From Malaya genurostris (taxonomy: Eukaryota > Arthropoda > Insecta > Diptera > Culicidae), in the NCBI RefSeq assembly GCF_030247185.1, contig NC_080571.1, positions 165,004,047 through 165,068,046 of the forward strand: a stretch of 64,000 bases of DNA. Direction: 5' to 3'. This document shows positions 46,905-57,436 of this stretch, one piece after another; within the stretch, counting starts at the first letter, position 1; each line of letters opens with the position of its first letter. Made by a program: the position numbers and the translations under genes. Below the pieces are notes generated by a model. It had not been told where the DNA came from. It did no database searches and saw only the letters and a program-made list of their open reading frames with translations.

Positions 46905-47120
46905 AGTATGGAGATGGAGTGTATAAATACTCTACCGGAACAGAGTATAAATTACGAAGAATTGTCACAGCGCTATCAGTATCTCCAAGGTTTACCGATC
47001 GTCAGTTACACTAAAGCGGCTCCCAGACTTCTAATAGGAGCTAACAACGCGAGCCTCACCATCCCGTTACATGTGAAAGAAGGTAGAAGAAGCGAGTCTG
47101 TTGCAGCGAAAACTAGATTA
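46905..47120 (+). pseudogene. BEL protease region fragment
   Basis: The frame reads NYEELSQRYQYLQGLPIVSY, then APRLLIGANNASLTIPLHVKEG, the end of the BEL/Pao retropepsin-associated domain. The preceding protease catalytic part is missing. It ends in the first copy of a 71-bp sequence repeated at 49326-49396, where the BEL frame resumes. Confidence 0.75.
47050..47120 (+). repeat. Left copy of the 71-bp direct duplication
   Basis: CGAGCCTCACCATCCCGTTA through AAACTAGATTA occurs again at 49326-49396 with a single difference (GAGTCTG versus GAGCCTG). The two copies bound the LOA-type insertion exactly. Confidence 0.93.
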
Positions 47121-47269
47121 TCAGGAATCAGGAATCAGAACAAATTGGCTCAAATGGCACGTTCCCCTTGATATTTGGAGATTTGTGCATTGCCATCAAT
47201 TTGTTTTTAGCATCATTTTCCCGATATATAAGAGGGAAGGATTGAAAGGAAATGGTAAGGGTTGGACTA

Positions 47270-47600
47270 GGAGGATGGGAAAAATTGACGACACAAAAAC
47301 ACCTAAAAGCAGAAGTAAATTCTGCACCCCTAAGGGATGCTGAACAATCTGCTGGGGATCACATTTAGTGGAAGCAGAAGTAAATTCTGAACCTCTACGA
47401 GGTCCCGAACAGTCTTCTGTTAATAAAACCTCCAACCCCCGAGAGGATTTCGAGATTTTATAAAAGCGACACCACTCTGCACTCCCGAAAGAATGCAGAA
47501 CGATTCGCAGTATGTACGAGCAGAAGTAAATTCGGTACCCCCTAAAGGATGCCAAACAATCTGCTAAACTCTATTTAAGGTGAATACAAAAAGGATTCAT
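47270..47600 (-). repeat. Repeated units in the LOA-type 3' untranslated region
   Basis: GCAGAAGTAAATTCTG or a close variant followed by CC(C)TAAGGGATGC/CGAGGTCCCGAAC occurs near 47310, 47366, 47490 and 47520. Units end in CAATCTGCT or CAGTCTTCT and are about 55-60 bp long in the clearest pair. The function is unknown. Confidence 0.65.
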
Positions 47601-47848
47601 TCACTCCAGGAAGAACGATGAACCACTCCAGGAAGAACGATGAACCATTCTGACTATAGCACCTTACCACATTGGGTAAGAAACGAGAGAATATCCTTTA
47701 ATTGTAGCTCCGCATACACAGACTCAACCATGTATGGAGAACCAAAAACCCGGATACGTAGTTGCGTCAATGCGGGACAGTTATATATCAGATAATATTA
47801 AGTACCGTAATCGCATTCACACAAATCACACGAATAATACTCAGCACG

Positions 47849-49024
47849 TTAAATAGTAGCCATGTGATAATTGAGTTTGCAATGTCCAGTCAGAGCTCTG
47901 ACCAGAATACTGCAATGATGCTTGGATAAATGCAGTAGACACTTTGACATTTTCAGATTTAAATTGGGTAGAAATGCTTTTGTCTGAGCGCAAATTGGCA
48001 AGATGCGCCAGTAGCTGGCATGTTTGGATGCAGCCCAAGAACGAATCTTGTGCTTTATCCAACTAGTTGAAAGTGGTAAAGCTGGTTCAGGACCAACGAA
48101 ATCATTCGTTGCACCAGCTCTAGCCAACTCATCAGCCCATTCATTTCCAGTAATACCAGAATGGCCGGGTACCCATAAGAAGTAAACAGCATTTGAAATG
48201 CTGAGGTCTTCAATTTGAGTTCGACATGCGATCACTAGATTCGACCGTGAGTCCATTTGAGACCACAAGCGAGTGTGGCTGGTAGCATAATCTAATGGGT
48301 TACTGTTCCAAAGCCCTGTAACCTTAAGACGGTATGCACAAGATAATGCTTCTTGTTTTAGGAACACATGTAGTGGTTTAATGCACAGTAGCGCCTCTAG
48401 AGCAGCAGTAGGAGTTGTTGTGAATGCTCCTGTCATCGCCATTAGGACCATCCTTTGGAGATGATTTAGCTTTGACTGAACTGTCGCGACTTCTTCTTTC
48501 TGCCACCATACAAGACATCCATATGCTAAAATTGGTCTAACAATAGTTGTGTAGATCCAATGAATGTATCTGGGTTTGAGTCCCCAGGATTTTCCAAAAG
48601 CTCGTCTGCATTGGCCGAACGCCATACAAGCTCTCTTAATCCTGCAATCAATGTGAGCAGACCAATTCAGTTTTGAATCAAGAATAACCCCGACGTATTT
48701 AACATGATCGACCACAGTGACCTCTGAACCGAAGAACTGTAACGGATGAGCTCCTGTGATTATCCTACGATGAGTGAAAAGCACCATTGATGTTTTGCCC
48801 GGATTTACAGATAATCCAACCTGACAACACCATTGTTCAACAGATCGCAGGGCTTGCTGCATTAAATCAAAGAGAGTGTTAATTCTTATATCGGTCATCA
48901 ATATATGATAATCGTCGGCAAAACCATAAGTCGGAAATCCAAGGTTTTTAAGTTTCCTTAACAAACCATCAGCGACTAGCTTCGCTAAACACACATAGAG
49001 AAAACTCCAAGATATTCCGTTCAC
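47849..49024 (-). pseudogene. LOA-type ORF2 remnant: RT second half and partial RNase H
   Basis: 391 open codons. Residues 1-45 reach the RT active site YGFADDYHILM. The thumb/connector follows (KYVGVILDSKLNWSAHI, RPILAYGCLVWW). After about residue 250 comes RNase H, but only its C-terminal half: FLWVPGHSGITGNEWADELARAGA is present, while the blocks carrying the first Asp, Glu and second Asp have been deleted. The C-terminal zinc-like region ends without a clear CCHC. RT lacks its fingers and first catalytic Asp. This is a long open frame but a non-functional enzyme. The clade (LOA) is from motif pattern and 5' sequence; R1-like is the alternative. Confidence 0.78.
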
Positions 49025-49289
49025 GACTGCATTATTTAACCTCCTGCAGCCATTCAGTCATCGACGCGGAAATACACCTTGACTTAAAAGATCCTATTTT
49101 TGTGGCCTTTTACGACATGGAACAGGAAACCAGTGGATCAATTCTTGGTAGAAAATAATTCCGCCGGATGCCACACGGCTTACCTGTTTGGTGGACTTAT
49201 ACCACCGGTACAGGTGGACCGTAGCGTTATTCTTAGCCAGTTGGGAAACCGCTACCGACACTACACGGCTATCTAGGCTGCTCAGAAAG

Positions 49290-49318
49290 GGAAGTTGACA
49301 TTGATGGTCAACTTCCAT
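49290..49318. other. Hairpin at the 5' end of the LOA-type element
   Basis: GGAAGTTGAC and GTCAACTTCC form a perfect 10-bp stem with a 7-nt loop (49291-49317), next to the 5' junction of the insertion. Confidence 0.8.
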
Positions 49319-49325
49319 GGATGGC

Positions 49326-51478
49326 CGAGCCTCACCATCCCGTTACATGTGAAAGAAGGTAGAAGAAGCGAGCCTGTTGCAGCGAAAACTAGATTAGGAT
49401 GGTGTATATTTGGCGGTAGCGGCAAGCAAGGTACAAATGCTGTGAATTACCATACCTGTGAGTGTTCCAGCGATCAGGAATTATACAAAACAGTGAAGGA
49501 TTATTTCTCGGTGGAAGATGCCGGACTGACACCGCAAGTGAATATGGAATCTGGCGAGGATAAACGGGCTAGGATAATCATGAAACAGACAACCTTCCGT
49601 GTAGGTGATCAGTTCGAAACGGGACTGCTGTGGAGATACGACGACATAGAGCTACCAGATAGTTACAACATGGCGGTAAAGCGGTTCGAATGCCTCGAGT
49701 GCGAAATGCTGCGAGATCCCGAGCTAGCCGCGAAAGTGAAAGCACAAATAGCGGAATATCAGCTGAAGGGTTATGCGCATCGAGCCACGGAGAACGATCT
49801 AGCACGAGCTGATCCAAAACGAGTGTGGTATTTACCACTAGGAATAGTAACAAATCCTCGAAAACCCGGTAAAATCGGATTATTATGGGATGCAGCTGCA
49901 AAAGTAGACGGAATATCACTGAATTCTATGCTATTAAAGGGACCTGATCAACTTATGTCACTGCCAGCAGTTCTGTCTCGGTTTCGGCAATACAAAGTAG
50001 CAGTTTCAGCAGACATTCGAGAGATGTTTCACCAGCTGTTGATCCGAGAGCCTGACCGTCATTCTCAACGTTTCTTATTTCTTGAGAATCCATCGATGCC
50101 TCTTGATACTTATCTGATGGATGTGGCAACTTTCGGATCAACGTGCTCACCAGCGTCGGCGCAGTACGTTAAAAATAAAAATGCTGAAGAATTTGCAGAT
50201 CAATTTCCACGCGCAGTTGAGGGAATTTTGGAAAACCATTACGTGGACGATTTTCTGGATAGTTTCGAGTCTACGGACGACGCCGCTCGTTTGTCACGCG
50301 AAATCGTGTCTATACATCAAAAGGGAGGATTCCATCTCAGAAATTGGCTGTCAAACAGTCCCACCGTTCTTCACGGTCTGCAGGAAATAATCCCGGAGGC
50401 ATGCAAAAGTTTTTATTTGAATGCAACAGTTGGAATGAATCGAGTGCTAGGAATGCTATGGCAACCTACCGAAGACCAGTTGCAGTTTCCTATTATGATG
50501 AGCAAAGAAATTCAGCAGATAATAGATAGCGGTGAGCGACCAACAAAACGGCAGATCTTGAAATGTTTAATGGGAATATTCGATCCCCTTGGTCTACTTA
50601 GCGTATTCCTCGTTCACGGCAAGATTCTGCTGCAAGACGTATGGCGAGCTGGACTGCAATGGGACGAAAAGGTACCTGAGGATATACAACAACGTTGGGT
50701 GGGTTGGACCAATCTGATCTATAAGATAAAGGATCTTAGGATTTCACGGTGTTATTTCAAAGAAGCCACTGCTCAAACGTACGACAAACTTCAATTACAC
50801 GTTTTCGTCGATGCCGGTGAGTTTGCTTATGCCGCTGTAGCGTATTTTAGAGTAACAAACTTAGGAGGGAAACCAGAATGTTCTATCGTCGCCTCAAAAA
50901 CAAAAGTCGCACCGCTTAAGCCACTGTCAGTTCCACGTTTGTAACTGCAGGCCGCCATGCTGGGTAGCCGTCTATCATCGTTCGTTCAAAAGTATCACAG
51001 TATAAAGGTGGATAAACAATTCCTATGGAGCGATTCGGCAACAGTGCTGGCTTAGTTGAGATCTGATGCTCGACGGTATAAGCAGTTCGTAGCATGCAGG
51101 GTAGGAGGGATACTGACAACCACAGATTTATCAGGGTGGCGCTGGGTTCCGAGCAAATGTAATCCCGCTGATGCTGCAACGAAGTGGAACAGAAACCGCT
51201 GTCCTGAGATCACCGACGAATGGTTAAAAGGTCCGGAGTTTCTACGATTTTCGGAGGAGAATTGGCCTACGCAAGTGAAACCTCAAATACAACCAGAAGA
51301 AGAACTACGACCTTGTTTCGTCATTCAGCGAATGCTTGTACCGGAATGCGTGGTGGATTTTAATCGATTCCCAAAATGGCAACGGCTGCTAAGAACGGTG
51401 GCTTATGTCCATCACTTCGCAGAAAATTACAAGCGTAAATCTCGAGGCATGAAATTAGAATTGCGGCATCTGAATCAA
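49326..51478 (+). pseudogene. BEL pol, first part: protease end, RT and RNase H
   Basis: Open from 49295 to 50944. After the 71-bp repeat come LGWCIFGGSG and a DPKRVWYLPL block, then BEL RT with AVSADIREMFHQL (first Asp), CSPASAQY and NHYVDDFLDS (YVDD). GIFDPLGLLS leads to RNase H with LHVFVDAGEFAYAAVA and PLSVPRL. The next codon is TAA (50942-50944) where the family has its catalytic Glu (LELQAAM context). In the same frame a TAG near 51054 replaces a Trp in TVLAWLRS-type sequence. The frame is then open to the DNA transposon at 51479, covering the RNase H end and the integrase N-terminal region. The two nonsense changes abolish the RNase H-integrase polyprotein. Confidence 0.88.
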
Positions 51479-52654
51479 GGGGCTGTCCATAAAAGACGTC
51501 ACGCTTTTTTTGATGATTTTTGACTCCCCCTCCCCCCTTTGTCACAAATTGTCACAGAAGCTAAGATCCCCCACCCCCCCTATGTCACATGTCACGAATC
51601 CAAAATAAATAAAATTCATCTCAATACATTTTCAATATGAATGACAAACCATACAAATATGAGGGAAAAATCGATTTATTACATGCTGTCATTAGATTAA
51701 AAAATATCCCTAAAACTACAAAATCATCAAAATTATTTTATTAATATCAATTATATAAATTAACGAAAGTATTTTGTTGAAATTGATGAAACATTTAAAT
51801 CATCTGTTTTATTCCTCCTAGGAATACACAGATATATTATTGTTTTAGGTAAAGAATAATATTTCCTTAATGTAGCATACATTGCTGAGAAAGTAAAGAA
51901 TAAAACCTCATCAAAGCGAGATCACTGCCGAAGAATCTTTTCATGATCAGTTGATCAGTGAATTTTAATCACATCGATCAATATCGGTATTGATCTTCCG
52001 TCACACAATGGGTAGTGATTTTGAGCTAAAATGATTCTTGATTTATGTAAGTTCAATCATTGGATGATTCGATAAACTTTGATGTTGGTGGAGGAAAATC
52101 ACATATGATCAAGATAAGACATGACATGATCCACGTCTGAAATCGTTGATCTCCTGCCCTTCTTCAAATGGAGTACAATTGAATAAACTGCATCAGAATC
52201 AGATAAGAGAAATTCTTATGATATACTATTATCAATGCTAGAAAATCAAATTACTGCAAAAATTGTCAGTGCATAACTTAAGTTAAACCGTTCGAAGGCA
52301 TCTTTTTCTTTTTTACTCATGTTAGGCAAAATTTATTAATTTCGCTAATTTACTCGCTCCTCCGCGCACTTTTGCTGATCACAACAGAAATGATTTCCTG
52401 CATCATTCATTTCCGAATTTACAAGAAGCTTTGACATCAACAAATACACGTTTGCCTATAGAATGTAAACGTTTATAGTGGAGATTTTTTTTCAGGAAAT
52501 AGGGCAAAGCAGTAATATAATTAGGTGTGCGCTCATTTAAAATATTGGACGTCACATTCCAAAAACCTCCCCCCCTTCCTCCTGTCACGAAAGGTCACGT
52601 TTTATGAAACACCCCCCTCCCCCTTGCGGCGTGACGTCTTTTATGGACAGCCCC
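51479..52654. mobile_element. 1176-bp non-autonomous DNA transposon with 26-bp perfect terminal inverted repeats
   Basis: The ends are GGGGCTGTCCATAAAAGACG(TCACGC) and its exact complement, 26 bp each (51479-51504 and 52629-52654). C-rich tracts (CTCCCCCTCCCC, CCCCCCTCCCCC) lie just inside both ends next to TGTCAC motifs. The AT-rich interior has no ORF longer than 61 codons. Deleting exactly this segment plus two A bases rejoins the BEL integrase frame, so the insertion is clean and probably made an AA duplication. Similar ends are common in insect genomes in my memory; I do not assign a superfamily. Confidence 0.88.
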
Positions 52655-54080
52655 AAAATGAGCTCGCAAAGGCAAAGGACTTGATAGTTCGAATGGTACA
52701 GTTGCAAGAATACCCAGATGAAATGGTACTTATTTCGAAAGGAAAAACGGATTTACCGAGAACGAGTTGCTTATACAAATCGACGCTAGCTGTGGACGCG
52801 TTTGGAGTTTTGCGTGTCGGCGATAGAATTGGAGCTGCGCAATTTGCATCATTTGATGTTAAATTTCCGGTTTTTCTGCCAAGTAAACATCCAGTAACGA
52901 AACTTATTATTGAGGATTTTCAACGATCCTTTCGCCATGGAAATTCAGAAACAGTGGTGAACGAAATTCGACAGTTCTACGACGTCCTACGACTGAGAAG
53001 ATTGGTAAAGCAAATTGCGTCCACTTGCCAGTTGTGTAAGCTGAGGAAGACGACTCCGAAAATTCCGCGAATGGCGCCACTTCCTGCAGCTCGTTTGTCG
53101 CCGAATTGTCGGCCGTTTACTTACACAGGTATTGATTTCTTCGGGCCGTTGCTAGTGAAAGTTGGAAGGAGTTCGGCAAAACGCTGGATCTGTCTGTTCA
53201 CTTGCCTTACAACTCGAGCAGTCCATGTTGAAGTTGCCCACAGTCTTTCCACACCGTCGTGTATTAAGTGCATTCGCCGTTTCGTTTGTCGTCGAGGAGC
53301 ACCTTCGGAGATCTATACCGATAATGGTACTAACTTTCAAGGGGCTAACCGTCAGTTACAGAAAGAGCTCGACAGCCTACACGAAGAATTGGCAGAGACA
53401 TTCACCAACACAGATACAAAATGGGTATTTAACCCGCCCGGGGCCCCTCACATGGGCGGCGCCTACGAAAGAATGGTACGATCAATAAAATCAGCCATGG
53501 AAGCTGCCAACACCAACGACCGTAAACTGGATGACGAAGGGTTGGAGACATTAGCTGTCGAAGCTGAAGGTATCGTAAATAGCCACTTACCTATCTACCT
53601 TTGGATTCTACTGAAGGAGAAGCGCTAACACCAAACCACTTTCTTTTGGGAAGCTCAAAAGGCGTTCGTCAACCTGCAATACCATTCAGTAATCCTGCCT
53701 CCGCGGTGAAAAATTCTTGGAATCTAATACAACACCAGCTTGACGTCTTTTGGAAACGCTGGACTCGGGAGTATCTGCCAATGCTGACCAAACGTGTAAA
53801 ATGGTTCGGAGAAACAAAACCGGTAGCTGTTGGTGATCTGGTCATCATAGTAGATGACACCCGCAGGAACGGATGGACTCGTGGAAAAATTAAGCAAGTG
53901 GTCACGGCAGAAGGTGGACGCATTCGTCAAGCGGTGGTTCCGACTGCGAAGGGGATATTACGTAGACCGGTGTCGAAGTTGGTCATGTTGGAAGTTGAGT
54001 TGGATGGTAAACTGGAACCGGTGGCCAATGTTACGGGGGGAGGATGTTACTGCCAGCACTGCTCTACCGGATGTAAATGA
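52655..54080 (+). pseudogene. BEL integrase and C-terminal domain
   Basis: The frame continues after the transposon with NELAKAKDLIVRMVQLQEYP. The zinc-binding HHCC region follows (HPVTKLIIEDFQRSFRHGN, CQLCKLRK). The core domain carries FTYTGIDFFGPLL (first Asp), YTDNGTNFQGA (second Asp) and HMGGAYERMVRS (Glu). A one-base frameshift near 53590 moves the rest into the next frame (53601-54080): TEGEALTPNHFLLGS, WKRWTREYLP and VGDLVIIVDD, ending with the DUF-like C-terminal of BEL integrases. The last codons overlap the start of the 3' LTR. Active-site residues are all present, but the protein is split. Confidence 0.87.
54033..54044 (+). promoter_or_regulatory. Polypurine tract of the BEL element
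   Basis: ACGGGGGGAGGA lies directly before the LTR start TGTTACTGCC at 54045, inside the last codons of pol. Confidence 0.8.
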
Positions 54081-54543
54081 TGCGTCGAACGTTTACGTTT
54101 GACAAGTTTGACATGCACAGGCGGAACGATTCATTTTGTTGTAATGATTATACCGAGAGTGTGCGGAACACGAGGTTTGTGACGATGTCAAGTCATACAT
54201 TTCAATAGTTCTACCTAAATATAAATTCCAGTGCAGTGAATTCATTACATATCTAGCTTAACCTATTATCACAGTTTGTTACAGTAAGTAAACTTATCAC
54301 AGTAATTACTATAGAATATCTAAATTAACCTAAAATTGTATCACAGTTTGGAATTTGAAGAATCGAGGCAGTATTTCTTATACAGTTAAAAGTGGTTAAA
54401 AACCGATAATTGTGAGTAAAATAATTGAATTATAAGAACAAATTTACTAATGAAATGAATTCTAGCTTAAAGCTATCTCGCATAAACGAGTCTGCGAATT
54501 GCTGAAAAGAGTTGGTGAAGAATTCCCCTTTGTTCTCTGAACA
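54045..54543 (+). repeat. 3' LTR of the BEL element
   Basis: 499 bp, the same length as the 5' LTR at 39101-39599, with about 16 substitutions by eye and no indels noticed. Confidence 0.92.
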
Positions 54544-54564
54544 GGTGATCTATGGTGCGTCTAT

Positions 54565-54870
54565 GGTACTAGTGCGCCATTTCAAATTATCCTTACAAGA
54601 CGTTATTCATTTAACCTAAAAATAAATAATGATTGGCGCCATCAGTTGGACCATTTGATGTATTTCAAAATACTTCCACTTTGCGATTAGTTATATGGGC
54701 CCCTTTTCAATTGTTTTGCCGTGATTCTGCGCCCTGAAATCATTCCTAAGACGCCCTTCCAAATTATCCTTACAAGATGTTTCTTTAGCATGAAAATAAT
54801 AATGATTTTCGCCCTCAGTTGGATAATTTGTTGTATTTGAAAATACTCCCACCCTGCGCCCTGTTTTTTT
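54565..54870. repeat. Two diverged tandem copies of a CAAATTATCCTTACAAGA repeat
   Basis: GCGCCATTTCAAATTATCCTTACAAGACG.. and GCGCCCTTCCAAATTATCCTTACAAGATG.. are followed by similar sequence (AATAATGATT, CAGTTGGA, TTTGTTGTATTT, AAAATACT) for about 115 bp. A third copy is at 55484-55590. Confidence 0.8.
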
Positions 54871-54929
54871 TTTCAAGGTGAAATGCATTTTCGCACATAG
54901 TGTGGGACTCTCCACAGGACTACCACTGT

Positions 54930-55475
54930 ATAATTGGAACTACCCACTAAAACACATTGGATCTCTAACCCTACCTCCCCGGAACTACCGTTAGGTATTA
55001 CTTCGGGGTGGAACGCTATCGGTGCTCAAAGCAAACTTTCCGGACTTATGCATCGCCATGGACGTCTGCGTCGCTCTCTACTACTTTTGGGTCATTTATC
55101 TCTAGATTTTGAGCCACTCATTTCGCTACAGGGGATCGACCAGGAGGATGTCGAGGTCGGTCCGGCGATTCCGGTTGGAGCTTAGCTTCCGGTTAGATGG
55201 CGCCTCGACGACATAGGGCTGGTCTATGTCACGAACTACTCGGCTAATCCCCGACGATGGATCTAGCGTACACCGACGGAAAAGTTCCCCGACGATGGAA
55301 GTTTCCCCGGGACCGACGCCCCCGAAATCCGTGAACGGTTCGAACGGCAGGATGTCTAGGTCGGTCCAGTGATTCCGGTTGGAGGATGACTTCCGGTGCT
55401 CTGGTGCCCCGACGATCTATACCGGAGTTACGTCGCCATCTACTCATCTTATCCCCGTCGAAGGATCTAGACTAG
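54930..55475. repeat. GC-rich block with a roughly 210-bp tandem duplication
   Basis: GAGGTCGGTCCGGCGATTCCGGTTGGAG (55153-55180) and TAGGTCGGTCCAGTGATTCCGGTTGGAG (55358-55385) begin two units that also share CTTCCGGT, a C(G/C)CCTCGACGA-type segment and GATGGATCTAG/GAAGGATCTAG. The block is flanked by copies of the ACAAGATG repeat, so it looks inserted into that repeat. GC content is distinctly higher than the neighbours. It could be a 5' region of an RTE-like element, given the RTE sequence downstream, but this is not shown. Confidence 0.6.
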
Positions 55476-55483
55476 GCCCTGGA

Positions 55484-56175
55484 ATCATTCCTAAGGTGCC
55501 CTTCCAAATTTTCCTTACAAGATGTCATTTTTGTAGCTTGAAAATAAGTAATGATTTGCTTTCTCAGTGGGTATTATTGCTTCTGCACCATACCTTTTTA
55601 CTTGAATCAGTCATTATCAAAATTTCCGAATACAAATTTTCTTGGTTCCAAAGAAGTTGCAGTTTCATGAGCTTCACTGTGATTCACTGACTAACTGTGA
55701 CTAACCGCAACTAGAGCACTGACCAAGAACCATTCCGGATCTAAAATTTTCAGTGCTACAGCATATCATTAAAAATTTATTGAATTTTCTCTATTTTGTA
55801 TAAAAAGTAGCAGATTCATAAAAATGAAAGTAGGAAAAATTTGTCACTAACGCATTCAATTACGATTCATGCAAAGCGAAAATTAAAGTACTGATGTAGA
55901 ACACATTTTTATAGTACTATGGGTGTCGTTTGGAAATATGCCGTTCGAAACAGGACTGCCGCATATACACATTAATGTGTATGTTTTCTCTTCTGAAAAG
56001 TACAGACTTTTATTTATTTATTTATTTATTTATTCGTCAAACAAATGTAGACTACAGACAAAAAAAGTTACAATGGTTTCTTATATGCTATACATTATTT
56101 CTACGATTTGGTTTCAATTTTTCATTTATTTGTTTCCTGGACATAGTTAGATCGATTTTTTGGCAGTTTTAGTTT
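55484..56175. other. Third repeat copy, then unassigned AT-rich sequence with an (ATTT)n tract
   Basis: 55484-55590 is the third ACAAGATG repeat copy. 56008-56034 is a run of TTTA units. No gene is recognised in the remainder. Confidence 0.6.
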
Positions 56176-57436
56176 CACATTGCTGAACGCTGCCTACAAG
56201 GTACTCTCCCAAATCTTTTGCCGTCGTCTATCACCAATAGCTAAGGAATTCGTAGGGCCGTACCAAGCGGGATTTACTGGAGCCCGTGCCACTACGGATC
56301 ACATATTCGCGATAAGACAAGTACTCCAGAAGTGTCGTGAGTACAACTACCCACGCATCACCTATTCATTGACTTCAAAGCGGCATACGACACAATCGAT
56401 CGAGAACAGCTATGGCAGATCATGCACGAATACGGTTTCCTGGATAAACTGATGTGCTACGTCCGAGTATCTGGGACGCTCTCGAGTCCCTTCGAATCTC
56501 GGAGAGGGCTACGGCACTATGATGGACTCTCTTGTATCTTGTTCAATATTGCCTTGGAAGGTGTGATTCGAAGAGCGAGGATCGACACGAGTGGCACGAT
56601 CTTGCGAAAGGCCGTACAACTTTTTGGCTTCGCTGACGATATTGATATTGTGACACGTAGCCTTGAGAAGATTAAATCTACATCGGACTGAAAGCTGAAG
56701 CTAGGCGTATCGGACTAGCCATAAATGCGTCAGAAACAAAATACATGACAGGAAGATGCTCTAGAGAAGAAACATTACGCCTCCCACCACGAATATTGAT
56801 GGACGGTAACGATGTCGAGGTGGTTGACGAGTTTGTGTATTTGGGCTCACTGATGACCGCCGACAATGACACCAGCAGAGAAATACAGAAACGTATTTTG
56901 GCAGGGAATCGTGCGCACTTTTAACTCAGAAAGTCCCTTCTATCGACCCCTTCGATCGAGAAAAGTACGCCATCGCACGAAATTGATCATTTACAAAACG
57001 CTCATTAGACCCACGAGACCTGGACTATGTTGGCTGAGGACCAACGCGCCCTCAGTGTTTCGAAAGAAAGGTACTGAGGACTATCTATGGCGGAGTGCAG
57101 ATGGAAGACGGAACGAGGAGACGAATGAATCACAAATTGCAACAGCTGCTAGGGGAATCACCCATAGTACGTACAGCTAAAATCGGACGTTTATGATGGG
57201 CTGGGCATGTCATAAGGATGTCAGACGACAGCCCAGTGAAAATGGTTCTTGAATCTAATCCAACTGGTACAGGAAGAAGAGAAGCGCAGCGAGCAAGGTG
57301 GATCGATCAAGTGGAGGGTGATCTCAGAAGCATCCGTCCCTTGAGTGGCTGGCGACGAGCAGCCATGGACCGAGTTATGCGGAGACGTATTCTTGATGCA
57401 GCAAAGGACACCCCAGGCCTAATGCTGTTAGGGTAG
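56176..57436 (+). pseudogene. RTE reverse transcriptase and C-terminal region
   Basis: Frames in order: 56180-56355 with LLNAAYKVLSQI and GPYQAGFTGARATTDHIF; then, in another frame, a FIDFKAAYDTID block (first catalytic Asp, near 56370); 56422-56691 with GTLSSPFESRRGLR, DGLSCILFNIALEGV and LFGFADDIDIV (FADD); 56815 onward with VYLGSLMTADNDTSREIQ; 56935 onward with RSRKVRHRTKLIIYKTLIRP; and 57218-57436 with RREAQRARWIDQVEGDL. GLRQGDG appears as GLRHYDG, and a Trp before AGHV is now TGA near 57198. The protein would reverse transcribe RNA at the target; this copy cannot. Confidence 0.85.

Larger units (their letters stand above)
47121..49325 (-). mobile_element. Internally deleted LOA-type non-LTR retrotransposon
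   Basis: The element is on the minus strand. Its 3' end carries a short TCAGGAA-type tandem tail (47121-47138, plus-strand sense) and a 3' untranslated region with several related units. An ORF2 remnant follows (49024-47849), then a 5' segment (49325-49025) that contains a 10-bp stem hairpin at its very start. The RT N-terminus and the first part of RNase H are gone, so the 5' end is fused to mid-RT. The 3' region recurs in inverse orientation at 61625-61962. The 5' segment resembles what I remember of abundant Aedes LOA elements. Confidence 0.78.
39101..54543 (+). mobile_element. BEL/Pao LTR retrotransposon with three nested insertions
   Basis: The coding strand is plus. Two 499-bp LTRs (39101-39599 and 54045-54543) share TGTTACTGCC..CTCTGAACA ends. 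A gag remnant, protease, RT, RNase H and integrase are readable between them once the gypsy-type, LOA-type and DNA elements are set aside. LTRs differ at about 16 positions (roughly 3 percent by eye). The flanks (TTTGG before, GGTGA after) do not form a 5-bp duplication, so one edge may be rearranged. All genes are broken. Confidence 0.88.
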
